Shown here piece by piece: positions 6,201 through 7,094 of a stretch of 7,094 nucleotides of DNA; within the stretch, counting starts at the first letter, position 1, and every line of letters starts with the position of its first letter. The notes under the pieces were generated by a model. It ran no database searches and was not told the origin of the DNA. It worked only from the letters and a program-made list of their open reading frames with translations. Source of the stretch: an uncultured Prevotella sp. (GTDB taxonomy: Bacteria > Bacteroidota > Bacteroidia > Bacteroidales > Bacteroidaceae); contig CALBJK010000261.1 of NCBI GenBank assembly GCA_937892695.1, positions 1 through 7,094 of the forward strand, read 5' to 3'. The translations under genes were made by a program, and so were the position numbers.

Positions 6201-7094
6201 AGCTTCAAGCAGATAATTATCCCAGTTGTAGTTGGCAAACATCTGGTCAGTTACGATATGGTCGCCTGTGCCAAACATATTTCTATTAAATTTGCACAAT
6301 CCATAATCGCCCATAATCATTCCGTTATCCTTTGTCAGGTCATACCATTGTAATTCAAATTTCCATCCTATAGACTCAGCTTTCTTGTGTAAGTCAACAA
6401 AAAAGTCTTGCATTAATGTCATCATCTCTTTTGTAGAGTTAAACTCAGAGTTTACCCCCAAACCGTTAATACCGTAATATTTCATCAGTTTGGCAAGCTT
6501 CAGCGAGTTTTTGAACGTACCGTCATCATTCTTCTCCAACAGTTTGGCCAATGTCTTGCAGTATGATGTTGTTTCATTGAGTGAAACTTTAGCGTTCCAA
6601 GGGATGGATAAGACACATCCTACAGTAACTCCGTTTTTTGCAGCAGCATCAGATATTCCAGCAGATACGCGAATCCATGGTGCCGACCAGTTACCGTGGC
6701 AGTTGATATATTGCCACATAGAAAAGTTGTCGCCCTCAAAACAGTAGCGCGGTAGAGCTTTCCATGTAGAGGTAGGGTCGTCAAGCGGGGTCCATAGCAG
6801 CATCTTTCTGCCAGCTGGAACATCGCTTCTTACCTGATAGTCACCATCAGCAATACGTGGCAAAGGCCTCTGTCTGGAGATAAAGAACTCATCATCAAGT
6901 TTAGAGATGCCGCTTGGCGGTGTGCCAGGTTGCCAAGAGTCAAAAAACTTGTAGAAGTCATCCCAATTCAGCGTTGAGTCTTTCTCCGTTCCCGTCACTT
7001 TTTCAAAGTCGAAATTGTGATCTGGAATTCTTTGTGCGGATGCTGTCAAGCAGAAAGCAAGGGCAGCGACAAGTATTGTCGTGTTGTGTTTCAT
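3288..7094 (-). CDS. Secreted GH85 endo-beta-N-acetylglucosaminidase with LamG domain and T9SS sorting tail
   Basis: This 1268-residue enzyme should cleave between the two core GlcNAc residues of N-glycans, outside the cell. Residues 1-20 form a signal peptide (hydrophobic run, ASA before Gln21). The GH85 barrel spans roughly 95-400. GINGLGVNSEFN (208-219) supplies the family's N-x-E pair, Asn215 (holds the substrate N-acetyl group) and Glu217 (acid/base). WYD (250-252), NYNW (288-291) and GFDIQGR (316-322) are further GH85 blocks. A carbohydrate-binding-like beta-sandwich (about 450-605, with GGSCLRLYG), a fibronectin-III-like domain (about 610-720) and an Ig-like domain (about 725-805) follow. 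A LamG/concanavalin-like domain (about 843-1045) appears to be inserted in a PKD/Ig-like domain (814-842 plus about 1105-1178). The last 79 residues (YPNPF at 1195-1199, GVYLIQV at 1247-1253, lysine-rich end) are a type A T9SS sorting domain. The gene is complete: ATG is at the window edge, its promoter lies outside, and a strong terminator follows. GH85 enzymes commonly act on high-mannose or trimmed glycans; which applies here cannot be read. Confidence 0.93.
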   Translation of the reverse strand: MKHNTTILVAALAFCLTASAQRIPDHNFDFEKVTGTEKDSTLNWDDFYKFFDSWQPGTPPSGISKLDDEFFISRQRPLPRIADGDYQVRSDVPAGRKMLLWTPLDDPTSTWKALPRYCFEGDNFSMWQYINCHGNWSAPWIRVSAGISDAAAKNGVTVGCVLSIPWNAKVSLNETTSYCKTLAKLLEKNDDGTFKNSLKLAKLMKYYGINGLGVNSEFNSTKEMMTLMQDFFVDLHKKAESIGWKFELQWYDLTKDNGMIMGDYGLCKFNRNMFGTGDHIVTDQMFANYNWDNYLLEASVKYAKSLNRDPYDYYAGFDIQGRALKQDYWQSLIDNEISVGFWGAHAQSLIHQSATDDGTSDKAIQKAYLRKQELIFSGGNRNPALLPKVRVDCSLANADLTTFHGLARLLTAKSTIQSVPFVTRFNLGNGLKLYKDGLIASDSKWYNLNTQDYLPTWRFWITDANDQVTSNNLSSLAKAELTWDDAYTGGSCLRLYGATDFSRIKLFKTKLDAEPTYELSITYKIKNNTESHAKLFVATSDDLTKYKETGIPDTEKEEEWTTFKVPLSKLGIKSGDKIAMIGISLNGTSEDYQMLVGELALRNPAQSFATITPSIKEINVLRGYYDRVDFKMRYASKEESGEEKTYNDEVGTWYYEIYFQQKGEEPKLMTTTESWAAYVIGAPLNSGAERMCRFGVRAVAPDGVQGSPIAWSDYQEIAYTTQNTTLLIDRNIIKPNETFKIYYEDTLMPAAKEWKIINSTNGNTVAQAFDATSISTAIDTEGVYDLIVTKADNSENVYRGFICITPNKTGAMPEIYNISASAANVKAGENVTLSYTSRNADGKVSRALTINDPDMLSIPAATLTGKAYSIALWFKANGWAHNTDGTNLITKNTIADAWPYNNWGDLWVQVKPECKDSKTGKVHPANEISFNTLGWSADGPNFDMISDGYSILPNTWYHLIITQDAKNIQKMYLNGKRVAGPAIVDSSKRREDMAKSDSRIDISAPANIHISGSGVYQAAFNGAIDEVQVWNKALSDEEALRSMKGYADNEIPDGLVAYYTFEDTDANGQFSNHGTLSGNAASVVKVVNSGGENTSNAEYLQQTADNSQPGYPGIAGTLDVKTQTDWNLGQEGDAKIVNEQGQAATITYVYGGKKDVSLTLSNIWGSNTMSKSAMIEVDGPALSVNKVTEDSFAMYPNPFADRVNFSFAKSGEYEVNILSEDGTLLQTSSVHVGSGDVASVSINGKKGVYLIQVTRNGHVYKTIKAIKK

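Overview
The window looks like a piece of a Bacteroidales chromosome, most likely from Prevotella or a close relative. Three things point there: promoter-like boxes of the Bacteroidetes type (TAnnTTTG), genes without clear Shine-Dalgarno sites, and a large secreted glycosidase ending in a type IX secretion (T9SS) C-terminal sorting domain. The assignment rests on gene families and signals read by eye, not on a database search.

Layout: a plus-strand pair comes first. It is miaA (tRNA A37 dimethylallyltransferase, 177-1115) followed after one base by a YegS/BmrU-type lipid kinase homologue (1117-2046). Converging on it after only 9 bases is a minus-strand Crp/Fnr-family regulator (2056-2772). 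A 515-base intergenic stretch (2773-3287) holds the regulator's likely promoter, a hairpin-centred repeat carrying two more minus-strand promoter-like boxes, several inverted repeats, a possible short plus-strand transcript, and a strong terminator for the next gene. The rest (3288-7094) is one complete minus-strand gene for a 1268-residue family GH85 endo-beta-N-acetylglucosaminidase. Its start codon is the last three bases of the window.

Function: miaA and the lipid kinase are housekeeping-type genes and probably share a transcript. The GH85 enzyme should be exported through the Sec pathway and T9SS and should cut the chitobiose core of N-glycans, which suggests a bacterium feeding on host or dietary glycoproteins. 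The terminator after the GH85 gene separates it from the Crp/Fnr gene, so the two are probably transcribed independently even though they face the same way. No other polysaccharide-utilisation genes (SusC/SusD, further glycosidases) are visible, but the GH85 gene's upstream neighbours lie outside the window.

I see no clear new multi-gene system. The points most worth following are the GH85 domain architecture (a LamG domain apparently inserted inside an Ig/PKD-like domain), the altered catalytic motifs of the lipid kinase homologue, and the structured intergenic region.
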